Origin: JAKFWI01 sp031398975 | GTDB lineage: Bacteria > Pseudomonadota > Alphaproteobacteria > Caulobacterales > Aquidulcibacteraceae | Direction of reading: 5' to 3' | Assembly (NCBI GenBank): GCA_031398975.1 | Contig: JANNOI010000041.1 | Span: forward strand, 76,848 to 140,847 | Length of the DNA: 64,000 bases | Shown here: piece by piece, positions 24,980 through 33,391 of the stretch | How the letters are laid out: each line of letters begins with the position of its first letter | How positions within the stretch are numbered: position 1 is the stretch's first letter | Made by a program: the position numbers and the translations under genes | The notes under the pieces: model-generated | Seen by the model: only the letters and a program-made list of their open reading frames with translations | What the model was told of the DNA's origin: nothing | The model's database searches: none

Positions 24980-26145
24980 GGCCCGCGCCCGAGGGCTGCG
25001 TCCTCAAGCCGTTTCAGCCGCACCGCAAAGCCCGACGCGGCCCACGCCTCCAGGCCTTGCGCCTGCTCGCGCCGCGCCAGCGCCTGGAGCAGCCCGTCAT
25101 AGCGCCCGCCCCCGCCCAGGCCCGCGCGCTGGCCCAGGATGGGCGCCTCCAGCTCGAACACGAAGCCGTCATAATAGGCGAGCCCCCGGCCGAGCCCGAG
25201 GGAGAAGCGCGTGGCGTCGGGCGGGCGCGTCAGGGTTTTGAGCGCGGCCCAACGCGCGCGAGCGCGCTCGATGGCGTGGTCGAGTTCGGGGGAGGCGTTC
25301 AGGTGCGGCGGGCGGGTAAGCTTGGCCAGCGCCTTCAGCGCCGCGTCCGGGGGCCCCTCGATCGCGAGCGCGGCGGAGATGAGGGCGAGGCGGTCCGCCG
25401 GCGGGCGCGGGGCGCGCGCACGCGCGGCGTTCTCCCGCAGGCGGGCCGCGACCTCCACGACGCTGCGCCCCCCCACCGGCGCGATGCCCGCCACCTGAAG
25501 CACCTCCGCCACGGCCGCGGCCGCGGCCGCCTCCGGCAGCGCCGCCAGCGCCTCTCCCAGGGCCGAGCTGCGCGGAGGCGCGGGCGCGCCCGCTTCCGCC
25601 ACGATCCGCGCCACCCCGCCCGGCGCCGCAAACGCCCGGATGAGGCGCTCCCCCCAGGGCGGGGGCAGCCCGCCCGCCCCCACGAGCGCCCGGAACAGGC
25701 CCACATCCCCGAGGCTCAAGGCCGGCTCGACACCCGCGGCGCGGCAGAGTTCGAGCCCGGCTGCGATGATCTCGGCCTCCTGGGCGGATGCGGCGGGGAG
25801 CGGGGCGAAGAATTCCGCCCCCGCCTGCACGAATTCCACCGCGCCCGAGGTCGCTTCCCGCCGCCGGCGGAATACGAGCCCCTCATAGCAGATTGCGAAC
25901 GGCTCCCCCGCGCGCCAGCCCGGCAGAGCGAGCGCCGCGCGCACGGCCGGCGCCGTCATGTCCGGACGCAGGCACAGCTCCTCGCCCGCGCCGTCCTCCA
26001 CCAGGAATGCGCGCCTGCGGATCTCCTCGCCCGCGAGATCGAGATAGAGCCCGGCCGGTTGCAGCAGGTCAGGCTCGACCCACACACCCCCCAGCCGCGC
26101 CAGCGCCTCGCGGACCGCACGCGCGTTCGTCGCTACCGGACTCAT
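24976..26145 (-). CDS. hisZ: ATP phosphoribosyltransferase regulatory subunit HisZ
   Basis: 389-aa catalytically inactive HisRS-like paralogue that activates short-form HisG in histidine biosynthesis. Class II core traces: CLRPDMTAPAVRAAL (motif 2 region), FAICYEGLVFRRRR, and GLGRGLAYYDGFVFELE near the C-terminus. No anticodon-binding domain, which separates it from HisS. Overlaps both hisS (ATGA) and scpB. The expected hisG is not in the window. Confidence 0.92.
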   Translation of the reverse strand: MSPVATNARAVREALARLGGVWVEPDLLQPAGLYLDLAGEEIRRRAFLVEDGAGEELCLRPDMTAPAVRAALALPGWRAGEPFAICYEGLVFRRRREATSGAVEFVQAGAEFFAPLPAASAQEAEIIAAGLELCRAAGVEPALSLGDVGLFRALVGAGGLPPPWGERLIRAFAAPGGVARIVAEAGAPAPPRSSALGEALAALPEAAAAAAVAEVLQVAGIAPVGGRSVVEVAARLRENAARARAPRPPADRLALISAALAIEGPPDAALKALAKLTRPPHLNASPELDHAIERARARWAALKTLTRPPDATRFSLGLGRGLAYYDGFVFELEAPILGQRAGLGGGGRYDGLLQALARREQAQGLEAWAASGFAVRLKRLEDAALGRGP

Positions 26146-27647
26146 GTTCCCGCCAGCATGGTCTGCACCGTATGCGCGAGTGAGGCGCGTGGCGCGGTGA
26201 TCTGGGCGGGGCGGCCTTTGCGCCAGGTCTCGTTGTCGGCGATGCCCTTGGCGAGTTCGGCGCCGAGTTTCAGGTCCTTGATCGTCACCTGCCCGGCCGC
26301 GCGCTCGTCTCCGCCCACGATCACCGCGAGGGGGGCTGCGCGCTTGTCGGCGTATTTCATCTGCGCGCGCATGCCGGCGCCGCCCAGATAGACTTCCGCC
26401 CGGACGCCCGCGGCGCGCAGCTCCTGGGCCATCGCGAAATAAGCGCCCATCTGGTCGGCCTCGAGCGCAAGGATCACCACCGGCCCGTCCAAAGCCCGCG
26501 CGCCCGCGCCGCCCGCCGCGAGCGCGGCCGCCAGGCGGCTTACGCCGATCGAAAAGCCGGTGGCGGGGATCGGCTCGCCGCGGAACCGGGCGACCAGATC
26601 GTCATACCGCCCGCCCCCGCCCACGGCCCCGAAGCGGACGCTGCGCCCGTCGGCGTCCTCGATCGCGAGCCCGAGCTCGGCCTCGTAGACCGCGCCGGTA
26701 TAATATTCGAGGCCGCGCACGATCGCGGGATCGAACAGCGCCTGATCCTCGCCGACCTTGAGCGCCGCCAGCGTCTCGTGGATCGCGTTAAGGGCCGTGA
26801 GCCCCTCGCGCCAGAGGGGGGAGCCCTCGAACGGCAGCGCCCCATAGGCCGCCAGCGCCCCCGCCCTGCCCTTGCCCGAAGCGTCGAGGAAGGCGGTCAG
26901 GATATCGATCTGGGCCGCCGCGAGGCCCGCGCCCGGGGTGAAATCGCCGGATTCGTCGCGCCGGCCCGGGCCCAGCAGCAGCCGCACGCCCTCCAGGCCC
27001 AGCCGGTCCAGCTTGTCGATGGCGCGCAGCACGGTAAGCCGGGCGCGCGGCGCGAGCGGGGCGCCCTCGGGGGCCATCGCCGCCAGCAACCCGTCGAGCA
27101 ATTGGCGGGTGCTGACCTTGAGCGTGTAGAGCCCGCGCGGCACGCCCGCCGCCTCCAGCGCAGCACACGCCATCGCGATCATCTCGGCGTCGGCGGCGGG
27201 GCCGGGGGCGCCCACCGTGTCAGCGTCGCACTGGCAGAATTCGCGGAACCGCCCGGGCCCGGGCTTTTCGTTGCGCCAGACGGGGCCGGCGGCCCAGCGG
27301 CGATAGGGCTTGGGCAGGGCGTCGAAATGCTCGGCTACGAAGCGGGCGAGCGGGGCGGTCAGGTCGTAGCGCAGCGCCATCCATTGGGAGTCGTCGTCCT
27401 GCAGGGCGAAGACGCCTTCGTTCGGGCGGTCCTGGTCGGGCAGGAATTTGCCGAGGCAATCGGCGTACTCGAACGCGGCCGTCTCCAGCGGCTCAAACCC
27501 CCAATCGGCGTAGATGCGCGAGATTTTCTCGATCAGCGCCCGTTCGGCGGCGAGGCCCGCGCCCCGGCGGTCCTGCAGCCCCCGGGGCCGGCGCGGCTTG
27601 GGGCGGAACGCGTCGGAGGCGGGGACGGAATCGGTCGGCGCGGGCAT
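26142..27647 (-). CDS. hisS: histidyl-tRNA synthetase
   Basis: Class II synthetase of 501 aa, the longer alphaproteobacterial form. RPRGLQDRRGAGLAAERALIEKI start, ALRYDLTAPLARFVAEH (motif 2 region), WRNEKPGPGRFREFCQCDADT, GLEYYTGAVYEAEL, GGGGRYDDLVARF (motif 3), and a C-terminal anticodon-binding domain (VVILALEADQMGAYFAMAQELRAAG). Start position leaves 77 bp of intergenic DNA after the redoxin gene stop. Confidence 0.96.
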   Translation of the reverse strand: MPAPTDSVPASDAFRPKPRRPRGLQDRRGAGLAAERALIEKISRIYADWGFEPLETAAFEYADCLGKFLPDQDRPNEGVFALQDDDSQWMALRYDLTAPLARFVAEHFDALPKPYRRWAAGPVWRNEKPGPGRFREFCQCDADTVGAPGPAADAEMIAMACAALEAAGVPRGLYTLKVSTRQLLDGLLAAMAPEGAPLAPRARLTVLRAIDKLDRLGLEGVRLLLGPGRRDESGDFTPGAGLAAAQIDILTAFLDASGKGRAGALAAYGALPFEGSPLWREGLTALNAIHETLAALKVGEDQALFDPAIVRGLEYYTGAVYEAELGLAIEDADGRSVRFGAVGGGGRYDDLVARFRGEPIPATGFSIGVSRLAAALAAGGAGARALDGPVVILALEADQMGAYFAMAQELRAAGVRAEVYLGGAGMRAQMKYADKRAAPLAVIVGGDERAAGQVTIKDLKLGAELAKGIADNETWRKGRPAQITAPRASLAHTVQTMLAGT

Positions 27648-27724
27648 GGAGACGGCCTAAGGAAACCCCGGCTCGTACCGCATGCGGGGGCCGCGGACAA
27701 TCGCCGCCCCCGCCCGCGACCGCC

Positions 27725-28369
27725 TCAGTCGGCGTATTTGATGCTGCACCCATAGGGTTGGGAGAAGGGAACCGCCACCGGCCGGCCCGCCTTCACGTCC
27801 GCCAAAGCGAGCTTCACGTAATTCTTGGCCCCGGCGATATCGGCCGGGCGGGTGGAGTTCTTGTCATCGATGCCGCCCTGGTAAACGAGCACGCCCTTGG
27901 CGTCGATCACGTAGAGGTGGGGGGTGGTCTTGGCGCCATAGGCGCGCCCGACCTCGCCCTTGGGATCGAGCAGCACCGCCTCGGGCGCCGCGCCGCGGGT
28001 GCTGGTCAGCTCGTCGGCCCGGGCGGGGGCCACATAGCCCTGCTTGCCGGGCGCGGAGGAGATGACGGACAGCCACACCACCCCATCGGCGGCGGCGGCT
28101 TTCTGCAGCCCCTGCATGGCGCCGCCGCTATAGTGCTTTTGCACGTAGGGGCATTGGTCGTTGGTCCATTCGAGCACCACCGTCTTGCCGGCGAATTCGG
28201 ACAGGGTGCGCGTCTTGCCCTTGGTGTCGGCGATCGAGAAGGCGGGCGCCTTCGCCCCGGTCTCGACCGAGGCCTCGGCGGTGGAGGCGATAAGCGCCCC
28301 GGCGGTGAGCGCGGCGGTGGCCAGGACGGCCGCGGCGATGGAGAGGTTGCGTCGGGAGAGGATGGTCAT
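27725..28369 (-). CDS. periplasmic redoxin/thioredoxin-like protein with Tat-type signal
   Basis: 214 aa. Signal region starts SRRNLSIAAAVLATAAL, a twin-arginine candidate followed by a hydrophobic stretch and an AEA cleavage site. The mature part is an AhpC/TSA-Redoxin fold: KAPAFSIADTKGKTRTLSEFAGK, then WTNDQCPYVQKHY with a single peroxidatic-type cysteine, a cis-Pro segment KTTPHLYVIDAKG, and a C-terminal cysteine (QPYGCSIKY). The gene overlaps the upstream DsbD-like stop by 4 bp, so the membrane protein is a plausible electron donor. Peroxidase or thiol-repair activity is inferred only. Confidence 0.82.
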   Translation of the reverse strand: MTILSRRNLSIAAAVLATAALTAGALIASTAEASVETGAKAPAFSIADTKGKTRTLSEFAGKTVVLEWTNDQCPYVQKHYSGGAMQGLQKAAAADGVVWLSVISSAPGKQGYVAPARADELTSTRGAAPEAVLLDPKGEVGRAYGAKTTPHLYVIDAKGVLVYQGGIDDKNSTRPADIAGAKNYVKLALADVKAGRPVAVPFSQPYGCSIKYAD

Positions 28370-30477
28370 GGGGCCTCCGTCTGGGCGGGCGGGGCGGCGG
28401 CGGCCGCCAGCGCGCGCTGGATGATGTCAGGCGTCAGGATCTGGGGCAATATACGGGGCGGCGCGTCCGGCGCACCCCCGGGATACATTAAATAAAGCGG
28501 AACTCCGGCGCGTCCGTGCTCCTTGAGGGCAGCCGCGATTACGGGATCGCGGGAGGTCCAGTCCGCCACCAGGAACGCCGCATTCGCCCGCTCAAAAGCC
28601 GCCTTCGTCTCCGGCAGGGACAGCGCCACCCGGGCGTTCACCTGGCAGGTGATGCACCAGGCGGCGGTGAAATCGACGAACACCGGCCGCCCCTCGGCCC
28701 GCAGCGCGGCGAGCCGCGCCGGGCTCCACGCCTGGCCCTCGAGCTTGACCGCGCCTTGCGCGGCGGGCGCGGCGGGGGAGGCTTCCGCCCGCACGAGCGC
28801 GAGCCCCGCGCCCAGGAGCGCCAGCGCCGAAAGCCCGAAGCCGACCCACCGCCCCGGCGTCCGCCAAGACCAGACCGCATAGGCAAGCCCAAGGCACCCC
28901 ACCAGCGCCAGCAGCGCGCCGTCCGCGCCCGCCTGCTGCGCCAGCACCCAGACGAGCCAAATCGCCGCGCCGAACATGGGAAACGCCAGGAATTGCTTGA
29001 AGCGCTCCATCCAGGGGCCGGGCTTGGGCAGGCGCTTGTGCAGGCCGGGCGCGAAGCTCAGCGCGGTGAACGGCGCCGCGAAGCCAAGCCCGAGGCTCGC
29101 GAACACGGCAAGGGCTGCCGGGGCCGATTGGGTGGCCGCATAGCCGAGCGCCGCCCCCATGAACGGCGCGGTGCAGGGCGAGGCCGCCACCACCGCCAGC
29201 GCGCCCGTGAAAAAAGACCCCCCCGCCCCGTGCAGGCGCGCGAGCCCCCCGCCAACGCCTTGCAAGCCTCCCCCGACCTCGAAAGCCCCCAACAAGTTGA
29301 GCCCGAGCGCGAAGAACAGCAGCGCCAATCCCCACACCACCAGCGGCTCCTGCAATTGGAAGCCCCAGCCCGCGGCCGCGCCCGCCGCCTGCAGCGCCAG
29401 CAACACCCCCGCCAGCGCCAGAAACGTCGCCATCACGCCCGCCAGGAAGAACATCCCCTGGCGCCGCGCCGCCGCCGGAGCCTGCGCGCCCGCCAGGCTC
29501 AAGGCCTTGATCGAAAGAACCGGGAACACGCACGGCATCACGTTGAGGATCAGCCCGCCAAGGAACGCGAACGCCGCCGCAAGGCCTAGCCCCATGGTCC
29601 CTTCGCCCGTCCCGGCCCCAGGCCCGCCCTGGACAGCGGCGGCCGGCACAGCCTCGATCTCATAGCCGCGGCGCACGAGCGCGCCGTTCTCGCGCACTTC
29701 TGCGGTCACCACCCCCGCGATCGCCTCCCCCTTCCACGCTCCCGACGGGGACGGCGTCAGCCGCAGGAGCGCGGCCCCGTCCCGCATCCGGGGCGCCTGG
29801 TCGCCCGCATGGTCGATCGCGTCGGGGGCGAAGGGGAAAAAGTGGGGCGCGCGCGCGCCTTGCGGCAGCCCTCGCACCGTCAGCACGAAGGCCTCCCCCG
29901 CCGGGGCCACCTGCGCCTCCACCCCCCCGCGCCGCGGCACGGAGGCGGCCGCGGCCGCGACCCGCCCCGACCATTGCGGGTCGTCCGCCCCCGTGGCGGC
30001 CAGCGTCAGCGGCAGGGTGAGATCGGCCTCCTCCGGGATGCAGATCTCCTCGCACACCAGCCATTCCACCTTGGCCTTCAAGAGCAGGGTTCCGCGGGGC
30101 GGCGCGTCCGGGGCCAGCGTCAGCCGGATCGGGAACGCGACCTCGCCCTCATAGCCATAATTCACCAGCGGCTTCAGCGGGATGGCCTGGGGCGGGGGCC
30201 AGCGGATCGGCCCTGCGCTCACCCCCGGCGGCAGCGTCCAGGCGATCTCGGTCGCGGTGCCGGAATCACCGGGATTGCGCCAATAGGTGTGCCAGCCCTC
30301 GCGGATTTTCTGGCGCAGCACGATGTCGAAGCTTTCCCCCGGCGCAACGCGGGCGCGGCTGGAATGCAATTCCGTCTCGACATTCTCGGTGCGCACCGGG
30401 GCCGCCTCTGCGCGGCCCGCTCCGGCGAACGCCACAAGACAAAGGCAGAGCGTTGAAAAAGCGCGGTGGAGCTTCAT
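28366..30477 (-). CDS. DsbD/ScsB-like protein-disulfide reductase
   Basis: 703 aa from the ATG at 30477; the frame stays open upstream but there it lies under sapC. Signal peptide MKLHRAFSTLCLCLVAFAGA, an N-terminal DsbD-alpha-like domain with VCEEICIPEEADLTLPL cysteines, then eight hydrophobic helices with membrane cysteines C316 (NVMPCVFPVLS) and C435 (AASPCTAPFMG), and a C-terminal thioredoxin domain with WCITC at C608/C611. Carries electrons from cytoplasmic thioredoxin to the periplasm. Architecture is nearer ScsB (long N-terminal domain) than classical DsbD. Coupled to the redoxin gene. Confidence 0.9.
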   Translation of the reverse strand: MKLHRAFSTLCLCLVAFAGAGRAEAAPVRTENVETELHSSRARVAPGESFDIVLRQKIREGWHTYWRNPGDSGTATEIAWTLPPGVSAGPIRWPPPQAIPLKPLVNYGYEGEVAFPIRLTLAPDAPPRGTLLLKAKVEWLVCEEICIPEEADLTLPLTLAATGADDPQWSGRVAAAAASVPRRGGVEAQVAPAGEAFVLTVRGLPQGARAPHFFPFAPDAIDHAGDQAPRMRDGAALLRLTPSPSGAWKGEAIAGVVTAEVRENGALVRRGYEIEAVPAAAVQGGPGAGTGEGTMGLGLAAAFAFLGGLILNVMPCVFPVLSIKALSLAGAQAPAAARRQGMFFLAGVMATFLALAGVLLALQAAGAAAGWGFQLQEPLVVWGLALLFFALGLNLLGAFEVGGGLQGVGGGLARLHGAGGSFFTGALAVVAASPCTAPFMGAALGYAATQSAPAALAVFASLGLGFAAPFTALSFAPGLHKRLPKPGPWMERFKQFLAFPMFGAAIWLVWVLAQQAGADGALLALVGCLGLAYAVWSWRTPGRWVGFGLSALALLGAGLALVRAEASPAAPAAQGAVKLEGQAWSPARLAALRAEGRPVFVDFTAAWCITCQVNARVALSLPETKAAFERANAAFLVADWTSRDPVIAAALKEHGRAGVPLYLMYPGGAPDAPPRILPQILTPDIIQRALAAAAAPPAQTEAP

Positions 30478-30542
30478 GGCGGTGGAGATAAGGCGGCGTG
30501 CACGGCGCCGCCACCCAAGGCCGGTCCCGCGTCTCGCCCCCG

Positions 30543-31355
30543 TCACGCCAGGGGCGTGGTCGCGCGCACTTGCGCCTGCGCCTTCGCCTCCGACAGCCGG
30601 ATCGCACGCTGCAACACTTTGGGCCACAAGAGCAGCGACACGAGATGGGCGTAGATCGGCCCAAGCAGGCCCTTCTCTCGCAGCCCCTGCAGCCGCTCGA
30701 TGGACAAGGCGTTCAGCCGCTCCTCGGAGACAGCGAAATAATCGGCCACCTTGACGGGCGCGCTCTCCTGGCCGTCGGGCCCGCGCGTGGTGATCGTCAC
30801 GGTTTTCGGTTCGAACAGGTCGTTCTGCTTGAGGAGATCGACGAATTCGGTGGTGAAGCGGCGAAACCGCTCGAATTCCTTGCAGAACTCGATCGCGTCC
30901 TGGGTGTAGCGGGAGGGCTGGTCGCCCTCGAACAAGGCCACGTCCGGCTGCGCGTCGATCATGGGGGCCGCGCGGTCGATGCACACCACCAGACGCTCCC
31001 CGCCCGGATCGGCCGCGAACACGAACGGGTAGCGGCGCACGAAGGACGGGAGATAGGCTTCGGGATCGATCTCCCCCGCCGCGCTGACAAAGACGTTCTC
31101 GCCCGCGCGCGCGCCCATCACCGCAAGCGGCGTTTTGGCCTCGCCGGCGAAGATGATGGGATAGGAGGCGGCCGCGACCCCGAACTCGTTCAAGGTCATC
31201 GGCACGACGTGGGCGGTGGACAGGAACTCGAACGGCCGCTCGATGCGCTTGACGCCCAGACCCCGGTGGCGCTCCAGCGACAAGGGCTCGGGCTGGCGGT
31301 AAAACAGCACCTGTCCTGACAGTTTCAGCTCTTCGCCCATGGTCTGGGTGTTCAT
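30543..31355 (-). CDS. SapC family protein
   Basis: 270 aa matching the SapC family: VVPMTLNEFGVAAASYPIIFAGE near residues 50-72, PEAYLPSFVRRYPFVFA, RLVVCIDRAAP, and EFCKEFERFRRFTTEF later. No signal peptide or membrane helix. SapC proteins were named beside S-layer genes in Campylobacter, but the alphaproteobacterial ones are often near TonB receptors and have no proven role. Same strand as the DsbD-like gene with 65 bp between. Confidence 0.85.
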   Translation of the reverse strand: MNTQTMGEELKLSGQVLFYRQPEPLSLERHRGLGVKRIERPFEFLSTAHVVPMTLNEFGVAAASYPIIFAGEAKTPLAVMGARAGENVFVSAAGEIDPEAYLPSFVRRYPFVFAADPGGERLVVCIDRAAPMIDAQPDVALFEGDQPSRYTQDAIEFCKEFERFRRFTTEFVDLLKQNDLFEPKTVTITTRGPDGQESAPVKVADYFAVSEERLNALSIERLQGLREKGLLGPIYAHLVSLLLWPKVLQRAIRLSEAKAQAQVRATTPLA

Positions 31356-31530
31356 TCGACCCTCCGCTCGCTGGCGCGCTTAACCATGATTGCGCGCCGG
31401 GGGCAACCGGGGCCGGCACACGGGCGCTGGCCGGGCCGGCGCGGCGTGCTATGCCAGCACCTCGCGTTGGCGCGAGCGCCGCAGGCTAGCGCCGCGCATC
31501 CGAACCAGCGCCCCCGAGAGGAGTGCAACC

Positions 31531-33387
31531 GTGCCGTTTTCTGTCCGGCTCGCTACGCTGGTCCTCGCCCTGGGGCTCTGCGCGTGCGCGCCGCGCGCTC
31601 CATCCAAGCCCGACCCCGTCCAGCAAACGCAGAACCTGAAAACCACGCTGGATGCGCTGTCGACGTCCATCCTGCGCGCAAGCCCGGAGCGCGCCACGAG
31701 CCTCGCCGTCAGCGAGGCGATGGCGGGGGGTCCTTTTTCGGCGCGCCTCGGCGATTATTCCACCGAAGGGCTCAGCGTGCGGGTGGGGATCGCCCAGAAG
31801 GCGCTGGCCGCGCTCGACGCGATCGACGCATCGTCTCTGGCGCGTGCGGAAGCGGTAAGCCTCGATGTCGCCCAGACCGCGCTGCGCGACGCGATCGCAG
31901 GCGCGAAATTCGGCTATGGCGAATACGGCTTTGGCCCGCCCGAGCCTTACGTCGTCACCCAGATCAGCGGGGCCTACACCTGGATACCGGACTTTCTCGA
32001 CAGCCAGCACCGGCTCGAAACCGTCAAGGACGCCGAAGACTATCTGGCCCGGCTGCGCGACTACGCCCGCGTGCTCGATGAGGAAAGCTCCCGGATCACC
32101 CGCGACGCCTCCAGCAGCGTGACCCCGCCCGATTTCGTGATCGAGGGCGCGTTGCGGCAATTGCGGGCGCTGGCGGACCAGCGGCCGGAGGCGGCGCTGA
32201 TGGTGACCTCGCTGGCGCGGCGCGGCGCGCAATCCCCGGGGATCGGGCCGGAGCGGACCGCCGCGCTCGTAGGCCGGGCCGAAGCGATTATGCGCGAGTT
32301 CGTGCTGCCCGCTTACCGCCGCCAGGTCGCCGCGCTCGCCTCGATCCGCCAGGGCGCGTCGCACGAAGCGGGCGTGGGGCGCCTGCCGAACGGGGAGGCC
32401 TATTACGCCGCGGCGCTGCGGGCCTGGACCACCACCGATCTGAGCCCCGATCAGGTCCACGCGATGGGCCTGCGCCTGGTGCGCAGCCTGAACGGGGAGA
32501 TGGAGGCGCTGCTCACGCGCGAAGGCGTTCCGCCGGGGCCCCTGGCGCAGCGCATGGCCGCGATCTCCAAACGTCCCGACCAGCTCTATCCCAATACCGA
32601 CGCCGGCAAGGGGAGGCTGCTGCGGGACCTGAACGCCCAAGTGGACGCCGTGCGGGCGGTGCTGCCGGGCTATTTCGGGGTGCTGCCCAAGGCCAAGCTC
32701 GAGATCAAGCGCGTGCCCGCCTATATCGAGGCCGGCGCGCCGGGGGGCTATTACCAATCCCCGGCCTTGGACGGATCGCGCCCGGGCGCCTATTACATCA
32801 ATCTGCGCGACACCGCCGAATGGCCCCGCTTCTCCCTGCCGACGCTCACCTATCACGAGGGCGAGCCCGGCCATCATTTCCAGATTGCGGTGGCCCAGGA
32901 ATCCGGCGCACTGCCGTTCCTGCGCAGCGCGCTCTTGGGCTTTTCCGGCTACCAGGAGGGCTGGGGGCTCTATGCCGAGCAGCTCGCCGACGAGATCGGC
33001 ATGTACAAACCCGCCCCGCTCGACCGGCTGGGCTATCTCCAATCCATGGCCTTCCGCGCCGCCCGCCTGGTGGTGGATACGGGGCTACACCACAAGGGTT
33101 GGAGCCGGGAGCGGGCGATCGATTACATGGTGGAGGCGACGGGGGATCAGCGCTCGGCGATCACCACCGAGGTGGAGCGCTATGCGGTCTGGCCCGGCCA
33201 GGCCTGCAGCTACATGGTGGGGCGGGAGACGCTGAACCGGCTGCGCCGGGAGGCGCGCGAGGCCCTCGGCGCGCGGTTCGACATCAAGGCCTTCCATGAC
33301 GTGGTGCTGACCAATGGGGCGACGCCGCTGGCTGTACTGGACCGGATCGTGAAGGCCTGGATCGCCGATCAGCGGAAGGCGGGGTAG
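31531..33387 (+). CDS. DUF885 lipoprotein, putative metallopeptidase
   Basis: 618 aa from a GTG with GAGAGGAG about 8 nt upstream; this start puts a lipoprotein signal (LATLVLALGLCAC) at the N-terminus. DUF885 family: GGYYQSPALDGSRPGAYYINLRD and the metal motif YHEGEPGHHFQ with H442, E443, H448, H449, then SGYQEGWGLYAEQLADEIGMY and YMVGRETLNRLR. These are gluzincin-like features, so a periplasmic or envelope peptidase is likely. A paralogue follows after 4 bp. 175 bp separate it from the divergent sapC. Confidence 0.88.
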   Translation: MPFSVRLATLVLALGLCACAPRAPSKPDPVQQTQNLKTTLDALSTSILRASPERATSLAVSEAMAGGPFSARLGDYSTEGLSVRVGIAQKALAALDAIDASSLARAEAVSLDVAQTALRDAIAGAKFGYGEYGFGPPEPYVVTQISGAYTWIPDFLDSQHRLETVKDAEDYLARLRDYARVLDEESSRITRDASSSVTPPDFVIEGALRQLRALADQRPEAALMVTSLARRGAQSPGIGPERTAALVGRAEAIMREFVLPAYRRQVAALASIRQGASHEAGVGRLPNGEAYYAAALRAWTTTDLSPDQVHAMGLRLVRSLNGEMEALLTREGVPPGPLAQRMAAISKRPDQLYPNTDAGKGRLLRDLNAQVDAVRAVLPGYFGVLPKAKLEIKRVPAYIEAGAPGGYYQSPALDGSRPGAYYINLRDTAEWPRFSLPTLTYHEGEPGHHFQIAVAQESGALPFLRSALLGFSGYQEGWGLYAEQLADEIGMYKPAPLDRLGYLQSMAFRAARLVVDTGLHHKGWSRERAIDYMVEATGDQRSAITTEVERYAVWPGQACSYMVGRETLNRLRREAREALGARFDIKAFHDVVLTNGATPLAVLDRIVKAWIADQRKAG

Positions 33388-33391
33388 CGCC

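Noticed and set aside
28366..31419. 1017-aa form of the DsbD-like protein
   Set aside because: The extension beyond the ATG at 30477 is low-complexity Arg/Gly-rich and overlaps sapC in another frame; the signal peptide is at 30477.
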